This document shows positions 1 to 12,092 of a DNA stretch of 64,000 nt, piece by piece. The translations under genes and the position numbers were made by a program. Each line of letters begins with the position of its first letter. Within the stretch, counting starts at the first letter, position 1. Below the pieces are notes generated by a model. That model was not told where the DNA came from. It ran no database searches and saw only the letters and a list, made by a program, of their open reading frames with translations. Origin of the DNA: Trochalopteron elliotii (taxonomy: Eukaryota > Chordata > Aves > Passeriformes > Leiothrichidae); assembly GCA_024734555.1 (NCBI GenBank), contig JANPWX010000168.1, positions 551,258-615,257 on the forward strand, read 5' to 3'.

Positions 1-999
1 CCTACAGAGTTATCTGTAGCCAAACAGGTGTTTTAAAAAACTTTCTAAGATGAGGAATATATCCCCAAAACAACCCCATATGCAACTGAAGGACATTTGC
101 TGTTACACTTTAGAAAATTAATGTGATTAATATGCAGTCCTGTATGGAAGTGACCTATGCATTCACATTGTCTTCTTCCAAAATAGGGTTGACAAATTAG
201 CAGCTCATTTTACAGCAAGCAAGGTTACATGTGATACCTTGCTTATTAACCTAAATCTCCAGATACCATTAAAATGTGATTATCATTCGTTCTTGTGATA
301 TTCTTATTCTGTAAATATACATTTCCTGTTTGAATAGAAAAGAGTTTGCAGTTCTCATGTCCACCTAATTAATCAGTTCTCTCACCTGATTTTGCTTTGG
401 TTTTTTCCTTTCTCTTTTATTGTGGTAGGCATCATGAATTCTTGGTTGAAATCTCTTCCTGCATCTAGGAGAGCTCCTATGTGGTTTTGTTTCTTGGTTG
501 GTTGTTTTAAAACAAGCAAGCCCTGTGAGAAATTTCAAAAAGGAAACTAAGAAAAGTTTGCCATTGTATGCAATGTCTTTTTTCCTTCTGTTACCTGAAC
601 TCTTTACCTTCCTGGTTGTAATTAGTGACACTCAAGTTACTTAGAACATTTAATAGGATTGAGAGGTGAGATTCAGTTCAGAATTAGAGTTTACAGTGGG
701 TGGTTTTAGAAAAAAAATATGTATCTGGCCTTTACACTTAGCCCATTGATTTCACCTTGAAAATAATAATACATAATATTACTAAAGAAGAAAAAACCCC
801 CACCGTAAACTTGGGCTCTGTTTACTGAAGATTTTACTTATGGCAAGTAAAATTTGAATAATTCAATAAGGAAATGTTTACTTGTAGCACTAAGGATACC
901 AAATTTGAGTATTTCTGCAATTAGAAGATTATTTGCAATAATTTTTTTTCAATCCAAGAATGTTAAAATGCTTTTAAAATATTCATACAATAAAATTTC
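1..999. other. unique AT-rich DNA, no gene seen
   Basis: All six frames are broken by frequent stops and the open frames are under 90 codons with no recognisable domain. I see no repeat family, splice-bounded exon or RNA gene here. The right end runs into a MIR-like fragment. Confidence 0.6.
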
Positions 1000-1130
1000 T
1001 CAGCATTCCTGTGAGATTCTGTGTCCTACTTCATAGATGCGTAAAATGGGAAACCAGAATTTTAAGCAACTTGACCAAGTAGCAGAGAAATACATCAGTG
1101 TAGGCGGAATAAGGAAGATCTTCAGTCCTT
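1000..1130 (-). repeat. MIR-like ancient SINE fragment
   Basis: The + strand resembles the reverse complement of a MIR element. In order it shows a 'cctgtgagattctgtgtcctac' type block, then 'catagatgcgtaaaatggga' (MIR: cattttacagatgaggaaac), then 'aagcaacttgaccaagtagcagag' (MIR: aagtaacttgcccaaggtcacac). The order and spacing follow the family, but divergence is high, as expected for a pre-avian element. It lies directly against the younger CR1 tail that starts near 1131. The alternative is chance similarity; a profile search would settle it. Confidence 0.5.
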
Positions 1131-1745
1131 AGTGAGCCAGCTGTGCCCAGGGGGCCCAGAAGGCCAGTGGCATCCTGGCCTGGATCAGCAATGGTGTGGC
1201 CAGCAGGAGCAGGGCAGGGATTGTCCCCCAGTACTCAGCACTGCTGAGGCTGAACCCCAAATCCTGTGTCCAGTTCTGGGCCCCTCACTGCAAGAAAGGT
1301 GTTGAGGTGTCCAGAGAAGAGCAATGGAGCTGGCAAAGGGTCTGGAGCACCAGTCCTGTGAGTGACAGCTGAGGGATGTTTAGCCTGAAGAAAAGGAGGC
1401 TCAGGGCAGACCTCTCTACCCACCTGAAAGGGGGTTATAGCCAAGGGGGGGTCAGTCCCTCCTCCCAAGTAAGCAGGGATAGGACAACAGGAAACAGCCT
1501 CAAGTTGCATCAGGAAAGGTTTAGATTGGATATTAGGAAAGTATTCTTCACTGAAAGAGTAGTTAAGCTTTGGAAGAGACTGCCCAGGGAAATGGTGGAA
1601 TCACCATCCCTGGAGGTACTTAAAAGATGTGTGGATGTGGCACTTGGGGACACGGTTTAACAATGCACTTGGCAGTGCTGGTTTAGCAGTTGGACAGGAT
1701 GATCCTAAGGATCATTTCCAATCTGAACAATTCTATGATTTCATA
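1131..1745 (+). mobile_element. CR1 LINE, 5'-truncated, 3' tail
   Basis: This is about 615 bp of the 3' part of a chicken-repeat-1 (CR1) non-LTR retrotransposon in sense orientation. It begins with the C-terminal part of ORF2 ('aaggccagtggcatcctggc', 'cagttctgggcccctcactgcaagaa') and runs through the 3' UTR. It ends in the CR1 terminus, 'gttggacaggatgatcctaagg' and then 'attctatgatt'. CR1 elements are normally 5'-truncated, have no poly(A) tail and make no clear target duplication, and all of that fits here. ORF2 is frame-broken, so the copy is inactive. Similarity to the family is still strong over the full length, so it looks younger than the L3-like copy near 18 kb. Confidence 0.93.
1376..1660 (+). 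pseudogene. CR1 ORF2 C-terminal remnant (reverse transcriptase polyprotein end)
   Basis: This 94-codon open stretch lies inside the CR1 copy and is in the frame of the family's ORF2 C-terminus. Characteristic residues are visible: FSLKKRRLR near the start, [13 protein letters not shown], then [19 protein letters not shown] and [13 protein letters not shown]. In an intact CR1 this is the tail downstream of the reverse-transcriptase core. No endonuclease or RT catalytic motif is present, and upstream ORF2 sequence continues only in other frames, so it is a dead fragment. It should not be annotated as a host gene, although gene predictors often call this segment in birds. Confidence 0.85.
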
Positions 1746-4700
1746 ATCTCATTATGAAGCTGTTCTTACCTTTACATTTCTTGATGAAAGGAGTGTGAAT
1801 CTGAGTGTCATTGAATATTGAATTATCTCTATACAACTTAATGTATCATAGGGAAATTTCTGAGTCCAGGATCTGTAATAAGCCTGTGTGTGTATTTAGA
1901 AGGCCTCAGAATTATTCACCAGTTTTGATAGATTAGATGAAAATGCCACACAGAAGTTCAGTTACATTTTAGATGACTTTGTACACTTCCCAAAGGATAA
2001 CTTTGTCTTTAAAATTGTCTTTGGGAATATTCCCAAACATCAATTTAAGATTTTTGAAAGTAGCAAAAAACCATATGAATAAAAGCCACATAAAACTGAT
2101 GTTGAACCTGAAACAGAAAAATGTAGAGAAGAAAAGATCCTCATATTATGCTCTATTTCAATTTGCTGTACCAAAGAAGACTCAAATGTATCAAAACCCT
2201 TCCCAGAAAGGTCCTAGGAAAGGACCCATAAAGCCTCCTCATGGTTGGGATTTCACATCTGCCAGTAGCTGCACAGATGAGTGTTTTTGCCTTCATAACC
2301 AGTGACTTTTTTTCTTCCAGATTAGCAGATTTCTGCAGAACATCTCTAGCACTTTGCTAATATTCAATATTATAGGATATTCTGCCCCATTTTCCTGTCC
2401 CTCATGTAGGAATGCATGAGAGTGGGGTGCTACCTCCACCCAGAGCAGCATGAATGAAGTTGTAAAATATTCTCAAAACAAATAAATACATCGTGCAAAT
2501 ACCTAGTTTTTATGCTGTAGTAAACATCTTGGAAGAGCTAGGACACCCTCCCAGCAGATTCCTTGTGAAGTCAACTGAGATCTCAGCCCTTTTGCACTCC
2601 AGTGAAATTCAGCTCCTGGTTATAACTGGTTGTTCAGTGACATGAAGGAATGATCCTCTCCCACGCAAGCTGGATCGGAGATGGCCCCATTAAATAAATT
2701 GAGTATGAGGTTTTTTTATATAAATAAATGCCTAACTCTCTGTGCCTTTACTGGTGTATTACATACAGGTTTCTTTCTCATCAAACTCCCCAGGTGCGAT
2801 TCAGCGTTCTTTTGAAAAGAAAGGTTTCCAAACCAAAGCTCAATGGTTACACAGCTGAAAGCCTAAAAAGGAGGAGGCATTAGAACACCTACGAATTGTA
2901 TGTCTTTGCTAACGAATCTACATTGCAAGATATTTGTGAGCTTGCTTTTTTTCCAACAGTTCAAGGCGGTCATATTGACTTCTATGACTCATTTAGGCTT
3001 TGCATATGGCAAATTTCATCTATCCAATACCTCTGTAACTAAATAAAAATAGCTTGAAATTTAGATAATTTGAAGAGAAGAACGGCATGATTTACGGACA
3101 AAGAAATCTTTTACTCATGTATTTTTTTGAGCATATTTAGAAAGAAGTCATTAAGGTTTTAAAAACCTATTATCTTTTTTTTGCTGCTAACCCCATCATT
3201 ATTTTTGTATAATCATTAATAATTTTACTTCCATTTGTTGCTGTTACATCAAAGAAACAAGACACCAAAATTCTATATTTTCAATAGAAATGGCTCTCTG
3301 GATAGTTACTATAATGCTGGTTGAACAATCCATGATCCAGGATTAAATGGATCATTTAATCTGTTGTCTTAATTAAAGGTATGATTATTCACATGGTATT
3401 AAAAATAGGAAAAAATTTAGGAACTTGAAAAAACCCTGAAGAATTATGTTATTTCAGATGTTAAATAACTTATAAGGACAAGATTCCACTAAATCTTTCA
3501 AGATCACTGGCAACAATTATTTTTTATTGTGAAGTACCAATATAATTAGAAATGAAAAATTAATGTGCTTTCTGAGATAGCTGCTTCAGCAAAGATATTA
3601 AAGTAAACTGATGCCCCAAACCTGATGGAAATTAGAGGTGAAAATAGCAATGAAACCTATTTTGAAACAAATTAGCTTCTGAAGGAATTTCTAAAAAATT
3701 TAGTTTTATAATATGATGGTTACCGAAGCAAAGCCAACTACATTGAATTCTCTCATCTACACTCCTATTCCTTGATGGTTTTTTCTCACCCACCTGGGGC
3801 TGCTGCCCTTATTTGAATCTGATATTTGCAAATTTGAATCTGGGCAATGTTCTTGGTAGAATAATAACCCTCATCTCCAAAATGTCATAGAGCAGGAAGT
3901 TAAGATTGCATATTTAGGTTGCTTTGAGAACAAGCCCATTATGTAGTGTAGCTTTATACCAAGAGCATCAGCAGGTCATAGAACAACTGCAGAGAATTAA
4001 ATGAGTAAAAATTTTCCCCTTTACTTTCTTCTGTGTCACAGTTGTCTTCACTGGCTTCAGGAGCGTTTTCATCCAAGGAATGATTTTTTATAAAACAGGA
4101 GGATAGTGCACAAATGATGAATCTATTGGTAATATGACCAAGATGCAAGAAAAGGTGAGGTACCATGTTGCATCAGAGTAGTCAGTACAGCTAAAGGACA
4201 AAAGTTTTTCAAGCCCAAACCTCTCTCACATTCAAAAGGATAGCAATTTCTTAGCACCATTTAAAAGCAATGTTGCTCTAAGGAAAATTACTGAAGCAAT
4301 TAATTATGTTAATCAAGGTTAAGATCAGAGTGGCACATTAGCAAGAGAAAAGCAGCAGATTTAGAAGCCTTTTGATACAGAGAGTAAAATAGGTGAATGT
4401 TGCTTGTGGGAGGTAGGGACAGAACAAGGAACTGGCTTGAAGAAAAACACTGGGTGTAAAAAAGACCTCCTGACTTTCCATTGGATCTGTGGATTCCAAT
4501 ACCTGGAAGAAATAGGAATTTTTTCCCTTAAGTTTACTTGCTGGCTGGACCTTGTAACTCCCTTGAGGATTTTGAAAATCATAATTAATGCAGTGGAGAA
4601 TGGTGATGCTGTACAGAAACACTTTGAAGATTGCAGAAGTGGAATGACATGTAGAAGTAAATTGTAAAGTATATAATATATATAGGGATTATATTTTATA

Positions 4701-7700
4701 TATTATATATATACTAATTATGTATGTATAAATATATATATAAAATAAGGATTAGTTTCCACTTTGAGGTGGAGTAGAAACTCACCACAGGAAAAGGAAA
4801 AAAAAAAAAGAGTAATGAACTGTTCGTCAGAAGTTGTGGCTAAGCTGCAAGAACAGCAAATGCAGCCTTTCAATTTCTTATTCATCTGAAGACCACCAGG
4901 TGCAATATTTAATTAAAAAACAGTGCAGGGAGACTTTCAAAATAAGCAATTGCTGAATGTAACACATTCTTTTGAAGAGTAATTGGATTCTATTTATTTA
5001 AAAGTAAGCCAGCTATTATTAGTGCTCTGTTGATATGTTTAGGGTGAGCATGGACGTGGATGCATGTCTCGCTTTCACAGCCTGTATAAAGGCCTTACCC
5101 TTGTTGCTACTTGGCTGTGGAAGTCCTGGGCCATGGTGATATTTCCAGTGATAGGCTTTAAAAAGTGTCAGAGCCTTTTCTTGTTTTGCACTGTATCAAT
5201 ACAGGGATGGAGATGATCAGGAACGGTTGTAAAAATTGCTGATGAGAATTTTATAACATTATTTAAAGATCAGTTGCCTAGCCAGCTGAGAGACTGAGTT
5301 GTGTCTCCTTAGATTGTTTTCACTCTTTTTGTGCTAATATATGCTCTGTGCACATCAGTAGAGACTGATTTCAGCTTAGTGCTCTGGTACCTTGTTTTAG
5401 AGAATTCTTGCATCTCAAGAGAAGTGTTTTTCCGGAGGTGAGAGATCAAACCCAATCCTGGCCTTCCAGGCTTGTGTGACTTCTTTAGTAATTATGGTGT
5501 GAATATTTGCATGTGTGTTGTCAGATTTACTGGAGAAGGGAATGCTGCTGTTGTGTTCCTAATTACCAGCAAAGGTTTTGGTTAACCTCAGGAAGATTAT
5601 TCTCTCTGTTCATTGGCACAGTACCAAATGAAGTGGAGTCAGTAGGGGCAGCTCCCATACAGGAAAGAGAAAGCAGCCACTTGGCTTTCATTTGATGAGG
5701 GTGTTGGTTTAGTTTTCAAAAGGAAATCAGATGCAGTTTTGTGAAAATCCTTAATCTCCTGTTCTTTCTCTATCAGTCATACTTTAGTTGGCTTGTTTCT
5801 GCACTCTTTGTGTCTCTGACAAGAAATCTATGTATTTGACTTCTTGCTGCCAGCAAAGCCATTTTCATCAGGAGCAGAATGATGTCTCTCAATTACTACA
5901 GCCAGCATAGTCAAAGTCATGTGGGAGCTTTGCCAGATTGCACTCTTGGCCTTAATAAAAAAATGAAGTGCTACTTTGGGCCCTAATTTTTGGTAGTAAC
6001 ATTGTGAATATCACATGTATTTTCTCTAGATGACTTAGACTGAGACTATTGCTGCCTTGTGTCTTCTTATTTTAATGTTTCCTTTAGGACTGCTGCTCCT
6101 GACAGGTCTGGAAAGAGGAAAGAATCTGATTTGTCAATAAATAAGAAAACATGAGAAGTAAGTGGAGGAAATCTGGTGAGTTTCTTAGGTCTTTGAAAGT
6201 GAAAATTTGTGCAAAACCAGTCATATTTCTTCCAGACAGGGTAGTAGTCTGTGCTGCTTTGTAAAGGGCTGGAAATAATATAGAATTAAAGCATTTACAT
6301 GGAGATTGTCAAGTGCAGCCAACTCTTACTCTTGAGAAGGCAGAACCTTAAGCAAAATAATTTCAAGGTCAGTTGTGACTCAATTAGGAAAAATTCTTAT
6401 TTATACTTCTAGCTGAGAGGCAGGGGAGATGAGGGGGGCACAGATGAAGGGGCACAGAAGCTGACTGCTGACAAAAGAACAACTATGGCTACAGGCACAG
6501 AGTAACCTTGGGCTGTTCCAGAGTCCTCAATATATTTGCTGAGCCTGAATTTGGAACCAAAGTAATAATTTTGAAACTTTTTTCCCCCTTGAAGGAAAGT
6601 CAGATGCTAGAGTTTAATTGGAAATGAAGCCTTCTCAGAGAATTTAAGGTATTTTCTTCAAGAACTTCCTCAAACCTCAGATATGGGAGATTTTAAATGC
6701 AATATAACCCTTTGGTTCTGTGGAAGTAAGGAGAAGCAAATCATTCCCAGAATACTCAGTTTTAGGTCTTCCTTGTTTCTTTCCATAACAATAGTGGATT
6801 AAGTGCCACAAGTACACTGAAAGGACTTAGTGCTAAACCCAGAGAGGTCATAATCCCAAGAATTTGTCTGAAGGGGGTGTGCCTGCAAATGGTAATTCAT
6901 CAACTGAAAAACCTGACCCATGTGCTTGCAGAACAGGAGCATAAATACTGCAGACAAACACAAGAGTTGCCATAAAGTGCCCTGGGAAGAGTTTTTTCCT
7001 AACCATTAAATATTTGGGGGTTTATTTTTATATATTTTCCAGAATTAGAAAATTCATTAGTCACACTTATATTGTTCTCCTGCCATATACAGAAAAATAC
7101 TGAATGATTGAAGTACAGGGAAGACAAAAAAACATTCACAGCTACTCAGTTACAAACACAGAGGTGTTCCATGTCTTTTTCCCTCTGTGATGTAAGTCAC
7201 TACTTCCAGGCTATTGTGTAGGAGCCAGTGGTGAACTCTAATGGTGAGAAAAACCCTATGAAAAAGACCTTTCCAGGAACTTCTACTCTTTTCTAGTAGA
7301 CATCTCCTAGGCTATGTGATAGCTCTTACAGGTAGGTCTTGATAAAAAAGAGAAAGATTTATCTATCTCTATATATTTTTACATCTACACATGCACATAT
7401 AGTGTCAGTGTGTGTTCTACTTTATAGAACAGCAACTGTAACACCTGGAAATGAGTAGTTAGCCAGAGCAGATAACAGGGAATTAGGCTATTAATCTGCT
7501 TAACAAGGACATGTGCCAAAGTAGTTTAAATTGTGCTAGTTTGCAGTTCTATTCTTATGTAAGAGGGATTCAAATTTAGCAAGATGCACAGGGGTAAAAA
7601 ATTGTATAAGACTATAGTTCATTCAAAGTCCAAATGCAAGTGCAGGAACTGTCCTATTTCAGTGTTTCAACCATTAATAGACAAGCTTGTGGTCCAATAT

Positions 7701-9089
7701 GAGCTGGGTTTACACCAGCTGGGATGGTACAGACTTGATGTGCAAAGCTACATTTTTCAGCAGATATTCCATCTGTTCTCTTGTCTGATCCTCTACTGGC
7801 AAATTACTCATATGAGTCTGCTGTTATCATACTATGGAAATATTTCTAGTTTGATTTTTTAAAATTTTAATTCTATTTTAATTGGGCAGTTGTTTGTCCC
7901 ACTGACACTTTTGTTTTGAATGGCAAGAAAACAACTTTGCTGTGAGCATGGTAGAACTTTTGCCACCCTGCTGCTCATTTACTCTAGGACAGGTAATTCT
8001 CAGAGACTTAGCGACCTCTGTCAGTATTTTTGGCCTGGGAACATCTATTACATCGAAATGTTGTGGATTAAACAAGGAGAATAGAGGGAGGACTAATATC
8101 TAGTTTGTGAATTTTTTCTTATGTGAAAAACTTACAAGATAAAAGATCATAATTTTGGTTTGTCTTTTTTTTTTCCTTACTTGGTTTGATATTGGCTTTT
8201 ATTTTATCCTTCTTCCTCTCTGGAAGAATTTTAAATGTGGGGAGAAATGGTGACACTGACTTTGCAACATGTCTTTGCAGACGATGCATAGGTTAAATAC
8301 TGCTCAGCCAGTTGCTAAATCGTGGTATTTTTGTCAGGATCTGAGGAAAAACCATCTTCTGAGGGCTGTGTTTGTAGTCAGGGGAAGACTGGTTGTACCG
8401 AGATCGGGTTTGGTCAGATTATTCTGCCATCTTGTGGGTAAATAGAGGATGTGGAGGATTTTTTCTTAGTTATTTTAGAAATGCAAGCTTTATATCTCTG
8501 TAGGTTAATATTTGCAGGAAGAAAATGTTGGTATTATAAGAGAGGATTAAAGTTGAAAAGAATGCAATTTTCAAAGTTATCAGCTAATTGTGTCTGTATC
8601 CTATTATGCAGCATAGTTATTTCTCCCTTTTTCATCTTTTTTTTTAAATTAAGGAATGCATTTGCGACCTACGACATTGAACAGCAATAAGAAGGCAAAT
8701 TTAAATAATTTTCTGGAGTACAGTTCTTTGTCTACTAGGAAAAAACCAATAAACACCCCCCCAAGTAAAGAATAGGGAAGCAACCTCCCACTTTTGTCTT
8801 AAATACTCCTTTTAGAGCAGGAAATATTCCATTTACAGCTTGACTGCTGGATCTTTGTATCTCTGTTGCTGGTGAGTACTGTGTGACCTACTGCTGTCCT
8901 GCTCCTCTTCAGTCCTCTGGTGGGTTCAGCTGCTTCACAGCAAATTATTGGACATTTCTCTACTGAGAGCTAGGAAGGGCTGCAAGAAGAGCTTATGCAT
9001 AACTATAGAATTTTGTAGCTCACAAATTGGGTCTAGCTAGCCATATCTCAGTCTATGTGCAGTTATGTGGTGAAAATAAACAGGTGATT
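1746..9089. other. unique AT-rich DNA, no gene seen
   Basis: About 7.3 kb with no recognisable host exon, RNA gene or full repeat. Open frames are at most about 110 codons and look random. The only structure that stands out is an alternating A/T tract at 4669-4746. Old, unrecognisable repeat remnants may be present. Confidence 0.55.
4669..4746. repeat. AT-rich low-complexity / (TA)n-like tract
   Basis: The stretch is nearly pure A/T with repeated 'atatata' blocks, including 'tatatattatatatatacta' and 'aaatatatatataaaat'. Self-complementary runs could form short cruciforms. It is an imperfect (TA)n microsatellite without a strict period. Confidence 0.8.
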
Positions 9090-9485
9090 TGTGTTATGCT
9101 GATTTCTACATCATCAAGTAGCTTTTCTCCATGCCTTTATATTTTTTTACCATCAGAAATGTACATAACACAATAAACTTGATGAATCTAGACCCATCTC
9201 TTTGTGCAATAGCAGTAAGGCAACATGAATTCACCCAGTACATTGCAAATGTTATTTTTCTGAATTGCACAAAGAGATGGGTCTAGATTCATCAAGTTTA
9301 ATGTGTTATGTACATTTCTGATGGTAAAAAAATATAAAGGCATGGAGAAAAGCTACTTGATGATGTAGAAATCAGCATAACACATTAAACTTGATGAATC
9401 TAGACCCATCTCTTTGTGCAATTCAGAAAAATAACATTTGCAATGTACTGGGTGAATTCATGTTGCCTTACTGCTATTGCACAAA
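9090..9485. repeat. two interlocked near-perfect inverted repeats (inversion-duplication)
   Basis: Repeat 1 pairs 9090-9210 with 9264-9384: 121-bp arms with a single mismatch at 9173/9301. Repeat 2 pairs 9201-9310 with 9376-9485: 110-bp arms with no mismatch. The pair overlaps itself at 9201-9210 ('tttgtgcaat') and at 9376-9384 ('cataacaca'). As a result a 47-bp block occurs three times, direct at 9164-9210 and 9376-9422 (212 bp apart) and inverted in the middle. The order is duplicate, inverted duplicate, duplicate. No transposon termini, target duplication or coding sequence accompany it, so a local template-switch rearrangement explains it better than a foldback transposon. An assembly artefact is the other possibility. 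Confidence 0.95.
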
Positions 9486-9548
9486 AGTGCAGGCTCTAGC
9501 TGAGAGCAATGAGTTGTAAGAAGTGATATCCAAACTAAATATAGATAT

Positions 9549-9636
9549 AATAAAATTATAGAGTAGTTTGGGTTGGAAGGGGCCTTTAAAGGTCATCCAG
9601 TCAATCCCCCTCTGCAACGAGCACAGACATCTTCAA
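9549..9636 (-). mobile_element. CR1 LINE 3'-end fragment
   Basis: Read on the minus strand this is the last 90 or so bases of a CR1. On + it shows the diagnostic order 'attatagagtagtttgggtt', 'ggaaggggcctttaaaggtc', 'atccagtcaatccccctctg'. The octamer end lies at the left, so the element points left. It is strongly 5'-truncated, and similarity fades after about 9636. It sits only about 60 bp right of the inverted-repeat structure. Confidence 0.85.
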
Positions 9637-11981
9637 TTAAATTGAATACATACATGTCTATATATGCATACTTAAGAAATAATGTCTAGTACTCAAAGAG
9701 TTTACCTTTAAAGTGAGGCAGAAAGAAGAAGGGAAGAAAAAAATGACATTTTATCTTCATTTTAAACCGGGGAATTAGTACAGCAATATTGTGGAGAGAC
9801 TGCTAGCCCTTGAGCTTGTATTGCCTTTTCCTCAGACCCCTTTCATCTTTACACTGTTATGTATTGTGAATTATTTACAATGGCAGCAGATCAGTAGGAA
9901 AATAATACAGGTGAAGGGTAAAAAAAGCAGCTCCGAAGACCAGTTTAAAGAAAAAAACTCCAAATATTCCTATCTTTCTCTGAAGCTAGCAAACATGCAG
10001 AATCACCGTAACAGGGAACTGCTCCTTAGGATGCTTTTTCTCTGATGGAAACAGAGGGAAAATAAGTATTAAAAAAAAAATACTGCACAAAAGATATTCA
10101 TAGTTTCTTTTGAATGATGCCCTAGAAGCTATGACACAAGGTAGCTGCTTCTCCTAAGGAGCCAGAGCTATTTGCTGGAGAAATATCCCCGAGCGCCTTG
10201 TTCCTCTTCTCAAAGGAAACAAAGCTTGTGTTTGGTTCTTTATTATTAAAAAATACAGAGGTTCTGGCAGGTTCTGTCAGTTTTACCTCTGCTGCTTAAA
10301 GCTGATCCTTTGGTGTCTTTTTCTCTGAAAAAAGTTAATTTTCCTGTCAGCTCTTCAGCTCCCTCTGTTCCCTACCTGAGGTACTATATGTGGTGGTGTG
10401 GTTGCTGGTGAATTAATCAACTGCAGCAAACTCTGAACTGTGTCATTGGAGTAGTTTTACAGGTTTGCTTTCCTTGATTTTTATGGGGGAAAAGCTTCTT
10501 GTAGAATGGAAGACTGTAAGTCATGTTTAATTAAAACAGTCATAATTAAAACAAACAATTAAAAATAAAACAAACATAATTAAAACAGTCAAGTTTTACT
10601 GTTTAATCGAGTGAACCCAAGTTCAAAAGGTTGTGCACAAAAAGACATGTAATTGATTTTTTAGCTGTAAATGGGGAAATACTTTGCAGATCCCAGACTA
10701 TTTATTAATCTCATCAAAAGTGGTTTTTGTGGTTTGCTGTTGTGGTTAAATAGTTTGTTGGACTTCCAAGAGGAAGCAAAACTGGAAGAAACAAGCAGTA
10801 CTGAGATAAAAGGTTAAAAAGAAGAGAAGAAAGAGCTAAAGAAATAACTTTCTGCTTCTTAGGTAACAGTACTGTAGTTGACATGCAAAAACGGCATTTT
10901 ACACTAAGTTGTCTAAAAATTAGTTTGGAAGAAAGTTAAAATTAAAATAACTGGAGTAACTTTTTAAGATATTGTAGTGGCAAGGTTTTAAGAGTCTCTC
11001 ACAAACGTTGCAGAGAAAGCAGGAACAAGACAAGAATGTTGAAGCTTGAACATGGTCAGCAAAACCCCAGGCACCAGAAAAATCATAAGATCTGTTGTCC
11101 TTGCTAAAAGGCAAATGAGATAATTACAAAAACACAGCGACATCAACAAAAACCAGAGGACTTGCAAAGTAACTGATCAGAGTAATTATATAAAAAAAAA
11201 AAGCGACCTTATAATTTTGCAGAGCTGGAGTAAAACTCACTTACCCAGAGCAGTGTGATATCAAAAAAGATGCTGGTACCAGCCACCTGGTGTACTGATT
11301 TGCAAAATGTTAGTTGAATTAGAAGTAACTTTGTTTTTGAGTTGATATAATGCTTCTGGCCATCTAACAAGATATTAAGGTGGTTTTGTTCAGATCCCTG
11401 CTACAAGGGATTTATTTGCCTTTAAATATATGCATTCTATCCTGCTTCTCAGCTAATATTTTCTATGCTCTCAAATCATTTTCCAGAGTAGAGAAACCAA
11501 ACCATTTTGACAGAATGCTGACAGACATCTAAACTAAACTGCAGCATAAGAGAGATCTCACCCTTTTAGTGCTAGTGGAGAAACTAAGAGTTCTTTAATG
11601 AAACTGGTATTTTAAAACTAGATTTGTGATCTTTATTGCTGCACATACCTTGTTCTGTACAAATAAGATACCCTTATTTACATTTGAGTGCTTAATTCTA
11701 ATTGACAACAGCTGGCTGTTCTGTGCTGCAGAGAAAAAATGATGGGCTATGTCCTAGCACTTAATTAAAACTTATAATGATGCTCAATTGTCATTCTACA
11801 GATACTATGATGCTTGAATGCCAAGAAGTGGATTTTGCTATTTAAAACTCTGTGTCCTGCTAGGCTCCTGATTAAGCACAGGCTCTGTGCAGAGCCTACC
11901 AATATGTTGTATCTGGGGTTTGAAATCTGCATAGTGATTTGTATGTCCAGGCTGCAAAGTTGAAAGATGCAAAGGAAAACA
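9637..11981. other. unique AT-rich DNA with a small local duplication
   Basis: No gene is recognised and the open frames are below 90 codons. At 10528-10591 the block 'taattaaaacagtca' occurs twice with intervening 'aattaaaacaaaca' relatives, a minor AT-rich tandem-like duplication. Nothing else stands out. Confidence 0.55.
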
Positions 11982-12092
11982 AGAATCATAGAGCGACTGC
12001 TAGATTGGAAAAGATGTCTGGAGGTCATTTCATCCAACCTCCCATTCAAAGCAGGACCAGCTTCAAAGATGGATCCAACTTTGTCAAGATCA
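11982..12092 (-). mobile_element. CR1 LINE 3'-end fragment
   Basis: The + strand reads as the reverse complement of a CR1 terminus: 'agaatcatagagcgactgct', 'agattggaaaagatgtctgg', 'aggtcatttcatccaacctc', then 'caaagcaggaccagcttcaaag'. The element points left. It is more divergent than the copy near 9.6 kb, and the right boundary is soft. An 88-codon open frame covering it is incidental. Confidence 0.8.

Noticed and set aside
9090..9485. Foldback transposon or MITE as an explanation for the long inverted repeats
   Set aside because: The two inverted repeats interlock, the outer ends differ from each other, there is no flanking target duplication, and the overlaps are microhomology-sized. A template switch explains all of it more simply.
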